Assembly (NCBI GenBank): GCA_022641835.1
Contig: CP048725.1
Location: 186,001 to 250,000 of the forward strand
Direction: 5' to 3'
Length of the DNA: 64,000 nucleotides
Source of the DNA: Petasospora fabianii
Taxonomy: Eukaryota; Ascomycota; Saccharomycetes; Phaffomycetales; Wickerhamomycetaceae
Under the pieces are notes generated by a model that was not told the DNA's origin, searched no databases, and was given only the letters and a program-made list of their open reading frames with translations. Shown here in pieces: positions 42,051-52,338 of this stretch (positions are counted from its first letter, which is position 1; each line of letters begins with the position of its first letter). The position numbers were made by a program, and so were the translations under genes.

Positions 42051-42455
42051 GATTGACTTCTTATCAGTGTGGCTGTTGCAGTTTGCTATCTCGGGAACAA
42101 AATGGGTGTCTCGTAAGAGTTGTGTTGAGGTAACTTTATTCGCAGTACTCCACCACGTTTCTTCTGTAATGTTCACAATTTCTTCTGCGCTGTGAGTCTG
42201 TGTTGGGAATTTATAACTGAGCTAGGGATTTTTAGTGGAGGTGTGTAGAATAAGGGGAGAGCTTCAAAAGTGTTTAGGATGTCCCATACTTATTGCGATT
42301 CGCGGATCGGCTTGAGGCCTGGGTCCAATGTCCAGGCAGACCCGACAATCACCGGGTGCTGTGGTTGAGGAGGCAGCCAGGGACAGAACACAATGTGGAA
42401 TACTACAGGGTTCCTTTGCTGTATCTATAGTACATTCATTACAAGCCAGTAACAA
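42051..42455. other. UBC8 promoter and 3' flank of the coiled-coil gene
   Basis: This 405-base stretch holds no recognised gene. Both neighbours are on the minus strand. Confidence 0.4.
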
Positions 42456-42995
42456 TTAGGCAATCACAACGTCTCCATCAGCATCTGTCTTCGATACACC
42501 GTTCGCGTCATTCGTGGCTTCACTAGGTGTTTGGTACTTAGCCCTCAGTTTCTCATCGGTGGTGAACTTGAAAGGAACTTCAAACTCTCTAACCTCAAGT
42601 TTGACATTGTTCTCCTTTTCAAACTGTTGTATCAGGGAATCGGTATTATCTTGTGGCAACTCATCCGATGTGAACTCTTTAGCTATTTCCTCAATGGCTT
42701 TCGCATCAGCACTATGAGTGTCATAAGCATCACCACTCTTTGCTTTTAACGAATCAATTTCCTTCTCTACCACTTCCAACTCCTCTTTCTTCTTTTGAAT
42801 CAGCTCGGTCAACTGCTCTGTTGTAGTATTAATCGGGAGAGTAGTCCGTGTGGCTGTGTCATCGAGTAAACCAAACGCACCCAACATGGCCTCGTTCTGC
42901 TCGACAATATCAAGCGCAACGATATTTTTGAGCGTCACTGTATCAAGTGCATCTCTCTGGACGACGGGCGTCACATTTGCCTGTGCGATGGTCAT
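42456..42995 (-). CDS. Coiled-coil protein of unknown function
   Basis: I do not recognise this 179-residue protein. It starts MTIAQANVTPVVQRDALDTV and has a strongly predicted coiled coil (about residues 65-95: QLTELIQKKKEELEVVEKEI). A second, charged helical part (IEEIAKEFTSDELP...LIQQFEKENNVKLEVREF) follows, and the last 20 residues are Asp/Ala-rich and probably disordered. Small coiled-coil subunits of kinetochore, vesicle-tethering or mediator-like complexes look like this, but no motif decides. It is likely a real gene: the frame fills the space between UBC8 and MAK31, and its ATG lies about 145 bases before the end of MAK31, all three on the same strand. Confidence 0.6.
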   Translation of the reverse strand: MTIAQANVTPVVQRDALDTVTLKNIVALDIVEQNEAMLGAFGLLDDTATRTTLPINTTTEQLTELIQKKKEELEVVEKEIDSLKAKSGDAYDTHSADAKAIEEIAKEFTSDELPQDNTDSLIQQFEKENNVKLEVREFEVPFKFTTDEKLRAKYQTPSEATNDANGVSKTDADGDVVIA

Positions 42996-43140
42996 GTTGT
43001 ATGAGTTGTGTGTGTGTCTGGGATGATTCAATTATTTGGTAGAGTGTTGTTTAAAGCGCTTCGACACCAAAATTTCCCAGGTAAAGTGCAAAGCGCGAAG
43101 CGCTCTGTGGCCCAGTCAAGTCAAGGAAGCAGAAGACCCA

Positions 43141-43422
43141 TCAGAGTAGCTTTGACTTCCATTCAACCGTCTTGTCGAGGTCCTCTTTGAGGATCTCCAC
43201 TTTTTCCAAAGATGTCACAGCCACAGAGACGAGTCCCAGTTCACGTTGACGTTCAGACCCAGCACCATCGTCTGTGTGTTCAATGACATTGTTCACAAGC
43301 AGGTTGGGCTTGTTGTCGAGAGCGAGTAAAATTCCTGTGAGACGGCGTCCATCCTTGACTGTTATCTTTAGCTGGTTGCCAATGAGGTCACTGGCCTGGA
43401 GGAAGTCAAGATTTTCAGTCAT
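43141..43422 (-). CDS. MAK31: NatC auxiliary subunit Mak31/Naa38 (LSM fold)
   Basis: This 93-residue Sm-like protein matches yeast Mak31 (88 residues), the Naa38 subunit of the NatC N-terminal acetyltransferase. Sm1 reads ASDLIGNQLKITVKDGRRLT (yeast LSDFIGNTLIVSLTEDRILV), followed by LALDNKPNLLVNNVIEH (yeast VAVDAQMNLLLDHVEER). Sm2 lacks the RNA-contacting RGxN and instead reads RELGLVSVAVTSLEKVEI, which fits the RMMGLVSVP of Mak31 and excludes a canonical Sm or Lsm2-8 ring subunit. The ATG at 43422 starts MTENLDFLQ. Upstream frame extension has no ATG. Confidence 0.85.
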   Translation of the reverse strand: MTENLDFLQASDLIGNQLKITVKDGRRLTGILLALDNKPNLLVNNVIEHTDDGAGSERQRELGLVSVAVTSLEKVEILKEDLDKTVEWKSKLL

Positions 43423-45011
43423 AGTGTGGGGTTTGCCTTTATATATATGTGTGTGCTCGCTAGTATCGAGATTAGGGTCTTCACACAAGGAGGGTGTTAG
43501 ACTACGCTTTTTCCGCGAGCTGAGGTGGCTGAGTAAGCTTCTCCTTCCATATTATGTAATCACAGTCTTATATGCGTCGAGTGTTGAGGGGAAAGAAAAA
43601 AAAAAAAAAAAACACAAGGGAGGCTTGGTGTGGAGGTGAACAAAGAGGGCAGAAGCATTGGAGTAGAGATGTTGGTAGATTATAGAGAATTAGGAATGCG
43701 TGATTTGTTATTGTGTATTGTGTGCGGTTGTGTGTCCAGGCAGAAACGGAACAAAATCGGAAGATCTCGTCTATCGGGTGTTCATCGGGACAAGTGTATC
43801 GGCCCGAAAGACAATGGCCCCACGTAGGCTATGGTATTGAGTTGTGCCATGCCGTCGCTACTACAACTTCTGCTGGTTGGTAGTTGGTGTTGGTGGTTAG
43901 TTGTTGGTGGTGCTGCTCGTACTTTGAGGTGAAATATGACCTTAGACGGAGGCGGCGATAGCTCAACGCATAAACTGACACAACAGGAGAATGCTGGTGA
44001 GGTAGTGAAGTTGAATTGAGCAGTGTACAACGAACGACACCTCACTACTAGTTCCCTTGTCTTGCCCATGTTCTCTACCTGTTAGTTATGTTCTGTGGGA
44101 AGCATCCTAGCGTAGAGAAAAGTCATTCCCCCAACAGGTGACAGGTCACCCAGCTGATGACATGTTCGAGGCAGCAAGCGGCGTCACTTGTTCCAGGGCG
44201 CCTCGCAGCCCCTGGAGAAGGATCAGTGCGGGAGAACAGCACGGCCCCCCAATGGAAGGACAACTACTAAATGGAACTGAATAGCATCAAAAAGAGCTCT
44301 TATATGAAAAAGTGCGTTGTATAATTGTCCTCCTCCGACCCCCTAGGTGGTTTATCTCCCTCCGTCAGACCCCCGAGCCTTCTTCACGCAGAGCCGCGTA
44401 CCCCAGATTGGGGGTGGTGGAGAGACAGCTGTATCCCCAGCGGCAGAGCGCAGCCGGTGCTGGAGAGGTCACTGGGGTGCCGGTGGGTGTTGTTTTCTTC
44501 CTCTGTTTGTCACAACCCAGTCCGATAGATACTCTTTACTCTAATCTAATGGAATTCATTATCATTTGATCAACATCATTAGAAATAAATAGAACAAAAC
44601 CAGCGACCTCCCCCGCCTCGTCTGTGGAGAAGTGCGTCATGAGCGCCGGGGCGCGCGACGCCCGGGAGGCTGCCCAGCGTGCAGCGTGCCCAGCTGCCCA
44701 CATCGGAAATTGCGAGAATTAGCCGCCCACCCTGACCTCCTCCCCCTCTCCCCGTATTCATATAAACTTGGACACCCCACCCCTCAATCTCTTCTCTTGA
44801 CAACTGGTACCCAGTCTCTGTCTCTCCCGCCACGGCTGTCCTCTTTTTAACCCTATCGCAATTGCTTAGAAAGCAATCACCCACTATCCCGTCGGCCCCT
44901 CTCTCCACCGCAAACACGCTCCATCTGCCGCCTGCCCCTTATCGCCCCTGAGACTACCTCCTGAACCCATAGTGTCCCCACTCCCTAAGACTGCAAGCTC
45001 GTTTCTATACA
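43423..45011. other. 1.6-kb divergent intergenic region MAK31 / glycogen synthase
   Basis: No gene was recognised. It contains an A18 run near 43593-43612, several C-rich patches, and a TATAAA at 44761-44766 about 245 bases before the glycogen synthase ATG. CCCCT elements are listed separately. A minus-strand open frame at 43782-44069 was considered and rejected. Confidence 0.5.
44743..44949. promoter_or_regulatory. Cluster of CCCCT (STRE-like) motifs before glycogen synthase
   Basis: CCCCT occurs at 44743-44747, 44896-44900, 44935-44939 and 44945-44949, with another at 44209-44213. CCCCT is the stress response element bound by Msn2/Msn4, and yeast GSY genes are known stress targets. Three copies lie between a TATAAA (44761) and the ATG in a pyrimidine-rich leader, so chance occurrence is a real possibility. 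Confidence 0.33.
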
Positions 45012-47069
45012 ATGACTAGAGACATTCAAAACCATCTCCTCTTCGAGGTTGCTACAGAAGTTGCCAACAGGGTTGGAGGTATCTATTCCGTCCTCAAGTC
45101 CAAGGCCCCTATTACCGTTGCAGAGTACAAGGAACGCTACACACTCATTGGACCACTCAACTATGACTCTGCCGCAGTAGAGGTTGAAGAGCTCCAAGTT
45201 ACCGATCCACATATGAAAACTGCTCTCGATTCAATGGCTTCCAGAGGAATCAAATACATCTATGGTCGTTGGTTGATTGAAGGCGCTCCACGTGTCATTT
45301 TGTTTGACCTCCAATCAGCCGCTCATCATCTTGATGAGTGGAAAACAGACTTGTGGAACATTGCAGGTATCCCAGCTCCATCTGGTGACCACGAGACAAA
45401 CAATGCCATCCTCTTGGGTTACATCGTTGCTTGGTTCCTTGGTGAAATGGTCTTCCATGATCGTCAAAGAGCAGTCATTGCTCATTTCCACGAATGGCTT
45501 GCCGGTGTCGCATTACCATTGTGCAGAAAGAGAAGAATCGATGTCACTACTGTCTTTACCACCCATGCCACTTTGCTCGGTCGTTATCTCTGTGCAGGAT
45601 CTGTTGATTTCTACAACAATTTGGCAAACTTTGACGTTGATGCCGAAGCTGGTAAAAGGGGTATTTATCATCGTTACTGTGTTGAGAGAGCTGCTGCTCA
45701 TTCGGCAGATGTCTTCACCACTGTGTCTCTGATCACCGCTTATGAATCTGAACATTTGTTGAAACGTAAACCAGATGGTGTCTTACCTAATGGTCTTAAC
45801 GTTGTCAAATTCCAAGCAGTTCACGAATTCCAAAACTTACATGCTATGAAGAAGGAGAAAATCAACGAATTCATCAAGGGTCACTTCTATGGCCATTATG
45901 ACTTTGATTTGGATAACACGTTGTACTTCTTCATTGCTGGCCGTTACGAGTACAGAAACAAAGGTGTGGACTTCTTTATTGAGTCCCTCGCCAGATTGAA
46001 CCACAAGTTGAAAGAAGCAGGTTCCAAAATGACCGTTGTCGCATTCATCATCATGCCAGCCTCCACAAACTCATACACCGTTGAGACTTTGAAAGGTCAA
46101 GCCGTTATCAAGGCATTGGAGAATACCGTTAGAGAAGTTCAAAACTCTATTGGTCACAGACTCATGGAGCACTGTTCGCGCTATCAACAACATGGTAAGG
46201 AGGTTCCTTCCTTGGATGAGTTAATCTCTCCAGCTGACCGTGTGCTTTTGAAAAGACGTGTGTTTGCCCTCAAGAGAGATGGTTTACCACCAATTGTGAC
46301 CCACAATATGAAGGATGATGCCAACGATCCAATCTTGAACCAAATTAGAAGGGTTGGCTTGTTCAACTCACCTTCTGATCGCGTCAAGATTGTCTTCCAC
46401 CCAGAGTTCCTTAATGCCAACAATCCAATCTTGCCATTGGATTATGATGAATTCGTCAGAGGTTGTCACATGGGTGTCTTCCCATCATACTATGAACCTT
46501 GGGGTTACACCCCAGCAGAGTGTACAGTGATGGGTGTGCCATCCATTACTACTAACCTGTCCGGTTTCGGTGGATACATGGAGGACTTAATTGAGAACTC
46601 TAGTGATTACGGTATCTACATTGTTGATAGACGTATGAAGTCTGTGGATGAATCAATTGATCAGTTGACTAACCAGATGTTTGAATTCACACAAAAGACC
46701 AGAAGACAGAGAATCAACCAAAGAAATCGTACCGAACGTCTCTCTGATTTACTCGATTGGAAACGTATGGGATTGGAGTATGTCAAGGCTAGAAACTTGG
46801 CTTTGAGAAGAGCTTATCCAAACTTGTTCTCTGATAATGTTAATGGTGGTCAATTCGATTCAAAGATCAAAATTTCAAGACCATTGAGTGCGCCAGGTTC
46901 CCCAAGAGACAGAAACAACATCATGACCCCTGGTGACTTGGGCTCATTGCAAGATGCCGCCCTGGGTGATGATTACTTCAACTTGAAGAATGATGGTGTT
47001 GAAGAGGATCATGCTTACAACTATCCACTGACACTCCGTGGTGATTCTGCTCCGGCGGAAGATAAGTGA
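45012..47069 (+). CDS. GSY1: Glycogen synthase (GT3 family)
   Basis: This 685-residue enzyme matches yeast Gsy1/Gsy2 (about 705), which transfer glucose from UDP-glucose to glycogen in the cytosol. It opens [20 protein letters not shown], followed by [16 protein letters not shown]. Other blocks are [70 protein letters not shown], and the active-site region [20 protein letters not shown]. The arginine cluster [20 protein letters not shown] is the glucose-6-phosphate/phosphate regulatory helix. The C-terminal tail has [12 protein letters not shown], the conserved inhibitory phosphorylation segment. Only one GSY is in the window, so Gsy1 or Gsy2 cannot be chosen. Confidence 0.98.
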   Translation: MTRDIQNHLLFEVATEVANRVGGIYSVLKSKAPITVAEYKERYTLIGPLNYDSAAVEVEELQVTDPHMKTALDSMASRGIKYIYGRWLIEGAPRVILFDLQSAAHHLDEWKTDLWNIAGIPAPSGDHETNNAILLGYIVAWFLGEMVFHDRQRAVIAHFHEWLAGVALPLCRKRRIDVTTVFTTHATLLGRYLCAGSVDFYNNLANFDVDAEAGKRGIYHRYCVERAAAHSADVFTTVSLITAYESEHLLKRKPDGVLPNGLNVVKFQAVHEFQNLHAMKKEKINEFIKGHFYGHYDFDLDNTLYFFIAGRYEYRNKGVDFFIESLARLNHKLKEAGSKMTVVAFIIMPASTNSYTVETLKGQAVIKALENTVREVQNSIGHRLMEHCSRYQQHGKEVPSLDELISPADRVLLKRRVFALKRDGLPPIVTHNMKDDANDPILNQIRRVGLFNSPSDRVKIVFHPEFLNANNPILPLDYDEFVRGCHMGVFPSYYEPWGYTPAECTVMGVPSITTNLSGFGGYMEDLIENSSDYGIYIVDRRMKSVDESIDQLTNQMFEFTQKTRRQRINQRNRTERLSDLLDWKRMGLEYVKARNLALRRAYPNLFSDNVNGGQFDSKIKISRPLSAPGSPRDRNNIMTPGDLGSLQDAALGDDYFNLKNDGVEEDHAYNYPLTLRGDSAPAEDK

Positions 47070-50000
47070 AATCGCCGTATGCCATCCTTCCTGTTTGCTT
47101 CACACATAGTCTCTCTCTTTCTGTGTCTGTTTCTTTTTTGTGCTTACTCTATCTCTCTTTCTTGCTGGCCATTTGTCGTATTCCCCACACACACGCGCAC
47201 ACGCGCACACACACACACGCACGCACGCACGCACGCACCACATTTGCACATGTCTTCTTTTCCTTGCATGTATTAATTTTGCACATTGATTGCTCTATTT
47301 GTCCTGTGTGCACTTATAGAGCAAGACATTCAGTTAAATACACACATACGCACGTCGTTTTATGTTTCATGTTTGTTTTTTTCCCGAGTTTACCAGGGTT
47401 GTAATGTTGTCCTTTGCATATGGAGTCTACAAGTGTGGCCCCAATATTTTGACTCGTAAACCTCTAGTGGCTAACGAATAGGGTTGAGAGTTTAGTTTTC
47501 AGCTTATCAGGTTAATTAAGTTAAGTCAATTTTGGAGATTTGGTCAATTTTCCTACAGTTCAACGGTGAGAATTTGAAAGTTGAAATCGAAGATGTGACT
47601 ATGAGTGTTTTGAGGTCATTGTTCTATTCAACGCAGAAGTGTTGGAGTGATGATGGCTCAACAGCAAATTTCAGATAGAAGCCGTGCACTTGCAGAGAAG
47701 GATGTCAATTACGATGCAAAAGAAACAACATTACAAGATCGGGAGTGATGTAAAATTACATCGGAAAGAATTTTTTTTTAGTCAACCTAATACTATCAAC
47801 GACGCGTAAGGTAGCTTCACTGTGGCAAGTAACCTTGCCTAAGGGCTTTGAAAGGCAAACTTGGACTTGATTAGAAATTCATACATCATACAGAGGCCTG
47901 AAGCAACTTGACAAATCCCTAGGAAAAAAAAAAAAAAAAAATAATCCAAGCGTACCTGTGTGATTCCCCTCTCCTGGGATATCCTATCTGACGCTCACGA
48001 CCGACGGTTATAATGATGATTGGATTGAACAGAAAGTACGACGGGATTTGACGTTATTTGACGTTATGTTGGCGGGGCTTAGTTATGGTGAAAGTAGCAT
48101 GTGAATATTAACAAACTTTAGCTAGCCGGTAATTCGAACCGTGTTTGGAACTTAGAGGCTTGTGCATCGTCCGTTTTGATCTGCAGCGTATTAACCTGAA
48201 ATTGTGGTAGATGCGCGAGCCTTTACGACACTAATCTAGCGTCTGGCTTGGTACTGCTGATGCCTTCTTTGCAGGATTGAATTGGAATGGAAGGGTCATA
48301 TCGCCGACCATGTGGGTCACTGTCATTAGTTTTTTTCAACCTGGCTTTCACGTAATGCATCTCCTACTAGAGGTAATCAATGTCCTGTTTTGGAGATGAT
48401 ATTTGCATAGAGAGTACTAATATGTCAGTACACTAGCAAGAATAGTGATATATCTGGAGCATAAACTTTGTCCAAACACTCAGATGCTGACATTAAGCCA
48501 TGATTCCCCGCATTGCTCCGCGGAAAGTCGCAGCGTCCTCGGAGGTAAGCGGTGGATATCGGACGTCCCCTCGCACTAGTGCATCGTATGTATCTCGGGT
48601 TTTATTTGTTCTCTGTAGGGCCACCGGAGCGCCCTTGCGTTGGTTGATTCGGACGGGTATTTGGCTAAGAATGTGAATGTAACTGATTACTTTGTCCTTC
48701 TTTTCTGAGGAGTAAAGGGTGACAGGCAAAAATGTGATAGGTGATGAAATGCAAGAGGATGAAAGAACCCATATCGCCGAAGCGCTACAGCCGTGCTTTC
48801 CTTTTCTTTTTATCTCTCCTCCCATTCAGTTTACAGTTAAAAAACACTGGTGAGGTACTCACTAAGGAACAAAGAGCCACGGCTATAGTCGCTCCCATGG
48901 CCCAGGAGATGCAAGACTACTTAAATTAAAGTATGAGCCGTTCGAGCAATGTCGGAATCTGTGCGGCCCTTGCCATATGACAACAATGCACCGGGTTTGG
49001 ACATCGAAGGATGACATCCTCTTCACTAGCATGTCTTGTCCCGTTGCTATCTAGGTTACTTAGTGAAAGCGGTGATGGTCTAAACTGAAATAGCAAAATC
49101 CGGCTCGAACCACTAAAGAGACGATTAAACTCAATTGGAACTAAAAATCGGAATCTTTAACTAAGTGGTGTCTTCGGCTCGTGATCTCGGAATGTAAGTA
49201 CCGAGTGTTATTTTGTGGGGCTTGTAAATTTTAATAGGGTGAAAGTTGGTTCCAATAGTACGAAGGTAAGCAATCGTATGTAATATGGCAGGATGGCAAA
49301 GGATCGGAATTGATGGTAGCAGGGTTAGTGAGAACCGCTATAGTTCCAAACGTGATTAACCTACAAACGTGGTTCCATGAATCCACTCAATCAAACGGCG
49401 TTGATGAACTTTTGCGCAGAACCTTGTTTTGTCTCTTCCTAAAGGATAAACTTGAGTATCGAAAGAAAAGTATCGTGACGTCGATAAGATGAGGTGGTGG
49501 GTGGAAAGCGGAGTGGAAACGTTATTTTGTACAGAAGACAGCATACCTGCCTGCGCGCATGACATAGATCTACCGGAACAATAGCCTCACTCACATTTAG
49601 CCATAAATAAGTGGGATGATGTATCAAGGTGGTTCATTAGTGAGGAACAGGTGCCTTTGTCTCTTTGGAATCTTCTCTGGAGAAGTCTTAAGGGGAGCAT
49701 TAGAGTTGAGTTGACTCCTCCCCATAGATGCTGGAGATCACGCCGTTCCTGGTGTGTGTGTGTGATAGGTGAGTAATTGTCGTATGTATGCTACTGTGGA
49801 TAACGATAAGGACGACATGGTGAGAGGAGCTTGATGGTGCCGTGTACGTTGGAGGCGCCCGCAGTTGATGCACAAGTGAACAGAGTTAAGGAGCAGGGGA
49901 ATTAATCCTGGCCCCCCACAACGCAGGGTTTGTCCCAACGTGCAGGACGTACAAGAGTTCTGGAACTAATTGTCCTGTCTCAGTAATCGTGGCCGATACC

Positions 50001-50718
50001 CGGCAGGAGCCACGACTCGGCCACTTTTCCACTTCCAACTTTGACAGCTGCAGAATATGCAGCTTGCAGCAACGTGGAGCGGGGTCAGTATTTTTGGGGT
50101 GGCCAGGGGGGGAAGTAACCCACCACTAACTACCGAGGAAGGCCAGCCACAGTGAGGAAGGAGGTGCATTTGTTCGTAGTGCGACCCGTGGGTTGTTGCA
50201 TTTAGGAAATTTCGTGCGGCTTAACACACGGGTTCCGCCCCCAGTTATGTCGCGTTTAACCTGTCACCTAACCCCCCCTGCACCTCACTCCACCAAAAAC
50301 GGAGCCCGCCCGCCCGGGGTGACCGCCTCTATAATTATTAGAGTTTACAGTGTGCGTCTCAATGTATTAGATGGATTAAGTGCCGCCAACCACTACATAG
50401 CCTCTTCAACTAGTTCCATCGTGGCTGAGGAAGTGTGTAATTTCAGCGTGGTGTACAAGGCTGGCAGGGATCACTCTCACTCACACTCTACGAGACGGAC
50501 ACAAGTCTTCTACAAGCAGCTACACGACAACAATTAAACGAAGAAAACCAAATCTGTATCGTATCATTCACAAAATATCCAATTCCTTTACATCATTAAA
50601 AAAGCGTGTCTGTGCATGCATATCCAACTTCAAATAAATCAACATAGTTCATACAAAACAGAGTAGTCATCGTCATCGAGAATCATGATCAATCATCATC
50701 AAGATGATCCCCATCCAT
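47070..50718. other. 3.6-kb convergent gene-free stretch
   Basis: Between the 3' end of glycogen synthase and the 3' end of the Ada/AraC-type gene I recognise no gene. Contents that I can name are the CA-rich microsatellite near 47185, an A18-type run near 47925, a short TTGACGTTATTTGACGTTA direct repeat near 48048-48068, and a TG run near 49756. All open frames are short and unlike known proteins. A gap of this size between two 3' ends is unusual and leaves room for noncoding RNA genes or decayed sequence. Confidence 0.5.
47185..47240 (+). repeat. CA/CG-rich dinucleotide and CACG tetranucleotide microsatellite
   Basis: The tract begins with CA repeats interrupted by CGCG and ends in several CACG units. 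It starts about 115 bases after the glycogen synthase stop codon and so is probably in the 3' UTR. Alternating purine-pyrimidine sequence of this kind can form Z-DNA. Confidence 0.9.
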
Positions 50719-52338
50719 TCACACCATCAAGTTAGTTTCACCAAGTCCGGCAACACCATTCTTAACATCCAACAATGAATCGTGTGGCTCGGCATCCCCG
50801 GCAAAGATCATAGCTGGGTCAGACATGTCAAAACTCATCAACTCGTAAGCGCCACCGCTCGTTGTGGAAACTTGTGGGTTCATAAACAAGTCACCATCAA
50901 GCGGGGAGTTATTGGTTAGTGTGTTGTACAAGCTGCCATCTCCAAGATCAGTTGAGCTCGATGGGGGAGTGAGTAGTGTGTTGGTATCAAGAACGTGCTG
51001 TGGAGTGGTTTCAGTCTGAATGTTTGGCCATTGTGTCTCCTCAGATGGCAACAGGCTCCACGATTCTGGTGATGAGTTGTTAACCGTTGTGCGGGCTTGT
51101 GGTGTGTTAGCTGTTGTGGAGATGGTGGCAGAAGTGGATGGGGCATTAGATGTGGTGTTGGTAGTCTTCGTAGTGGTATTCAAAAGTGAAGATCTATCTG
51201 GTTCAAATTGTGTCAAGTCAACCTGTGATGGTGTCATGTTGGATACTTGAAGGTTGAAGTCAGTCATCTTAAACTCATTATTGTTACTTGGCGGTTGCGA
51301 AACTGGAACAAATTCTGGACTGAAGTTCAACACAGAACCCATATCAAGACTGTCGAGACCAACAACACCCAAGTCAAGACTGTGGTGTCTCATTGGTGCA
51401 ACATTGATATCCAAACTGTTGCTGAGCGAAAGAATGTCATTCTGTGGCATCACTGGAGTCAAATCAATAGATGGGGCATTGGAAGGTGTAGCTGTAGAGG
51501 CAGCAGAAGGGTAAGCATCAGCACCTGGGGCTGTGGCTGATACTGGAGCGGGAGCTGGAGCTGTTGGGGCAATTGTCTCCTCTCTCTTCACCCTCTTCTT
51601 ACTGTGGTAGTTGTTGGTAATGTCAGAGTTCGATCTGAAGTGAGAACGCTTGTTGGTGCCCAGAGATGGACGCTCACGAACACGGTGCTCAATGGCCTTC
51701 ATATGCTTCCAGCACTGATCACCATAGCTCTTTGGAGTCAGTCCTGTAACACTCTTGAAGACACGGTGGAAATGCCATGGTGACAACTTAGACTTAGAGG
51801 CCAGCTCCTTAAAACCAAGTACACCACCTCTTCTCTTTTTCTTGTTCTCACCAGCTGGCTCCTCAGGCTCCTTAGTGATGTTTTCAGCGGCAGCGGCAGA
51901 AATGTGACGACAAGCCAACTCAACAAGCTTTACATGCTCAGACTCGTTTCTGGTCAACTGACGTTCATTGAGGTGACCATCAGTGGTGTTGACGCTTGGA
52001 GTGGAAAAGGCACGCTTCTTGATGTCCGATGACTCTTGTGTGAATCCAATAGAGTAGTTGATGGATTCAATGGTAGATCTGATCAAATCGATGTTCAAAT
52101 CGGCACTCGAAGAGAGGGGCGAACACTGCGAGCAGGGCTTGAAGCCAACAGACACAGCCTGCTGTGCTGAGTCGAGAAAGGTGACATCCTCCTTAGCAAT
52201 AACCTTCGGGTAGTGGTCACAGCTTGGACGGCAGACAACACCGTTCTTCTTGTTGGCAGCGACAAAGGCATTGGCAGCAAATGGGTCGCTAAACTGGTAA
52301 GCGTCCCACTTGGCAGTGTGTGAAGAGTACTGTGACAT
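50719..52338 (-). CDS. Ada-type zinc domain plus AraC-type HTH regulator
   Basis: This 539-residue protein starts with the metal-binding domain of bacterial Ada: WDAYQFSDPFAANAFVAANK and zinc ligands Cys36, Cys40, Cys69 and Cys72 (VVCRPSC and FKPCSQC). An AraC-type helix-turn-helix follows at about 134-215 (GFKELASKSKLSPWHFHRVF, KSVTGLTPKSY). The rest (about 225-539) is low-complexity Ser/Thr/Asn/Pro sequence with Asp and hydrophobic residues, like a fungal activation domain. There is no methyltransferase domain with a PCHR motif, so the O6-methylguanine repair activity of Ada is absent. In Ada the Cys38 thiol accepts methyl from DNA phosphotriesters; Cys36 here is the equivalent. I infer a transcription factor, perhaps alkylation-responsive. 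The ATG at 52338 (MSQYSSH) directly precedes the domain. Confidence 0.85.
   Translation of the reverse strand: MSQYSSHTAKWDAYQFSDPFAANAFVAANKKNGVVCRPSCDHYPKVIAKEDVTFLDSAQQAVSVGFKPCSQCSPLSSSADLNIDLIRSTIESINYSIGFTQESSDIKKRAFSTPSVNTTDGHLNERQLTRNESEHVKLVELACRHISAAAAENITKEPEEPAGENKKKRRGGVLGFKELASKSKLSPWHFHRVFKSVTGLTPKSYGDQCWKHMKAIEHRVRERPSLGTNKRSHFRSNSDITNNYHSKKRVKREETIAPTAPAPAPVSATAPGADAYPSAASTATPSNAPSIDLTPVMPQNDILSLSNSLDINVAPMRHHSLDLGVVGLDSLDMGSVLNFSPEFVPVSQPPSNNNEFKMTDFNLQVSNMTPSQVDLTQFEPDRSSLLNTTTKTTNTTSNAPSTSATISTTANTPQARTTVNNSSPESWSLLPSEETQWPNIQTETTPQHVLDTNTLLTPPSSSTDLGDGSLYNTLTNNSPLDGDLFMNPQVSTTSGGAYELMSFDMSDPAMIFAGDAEPHDSLLDVKNGVAGLGETNLMV

Noticed and set aside
43782-44069. Minus-strand open frame starting MGKTRELVVR
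   Set aside because: The first residues faintly recall a Tc1-type transposase start, but the remainder shows no transposase motif and is low in complexity.
48118-48145. TTCGAA context resembling a tRNA B box on the minus strand
   Set aside because: No T-stem, acceptor pairing or A box can be found around it.
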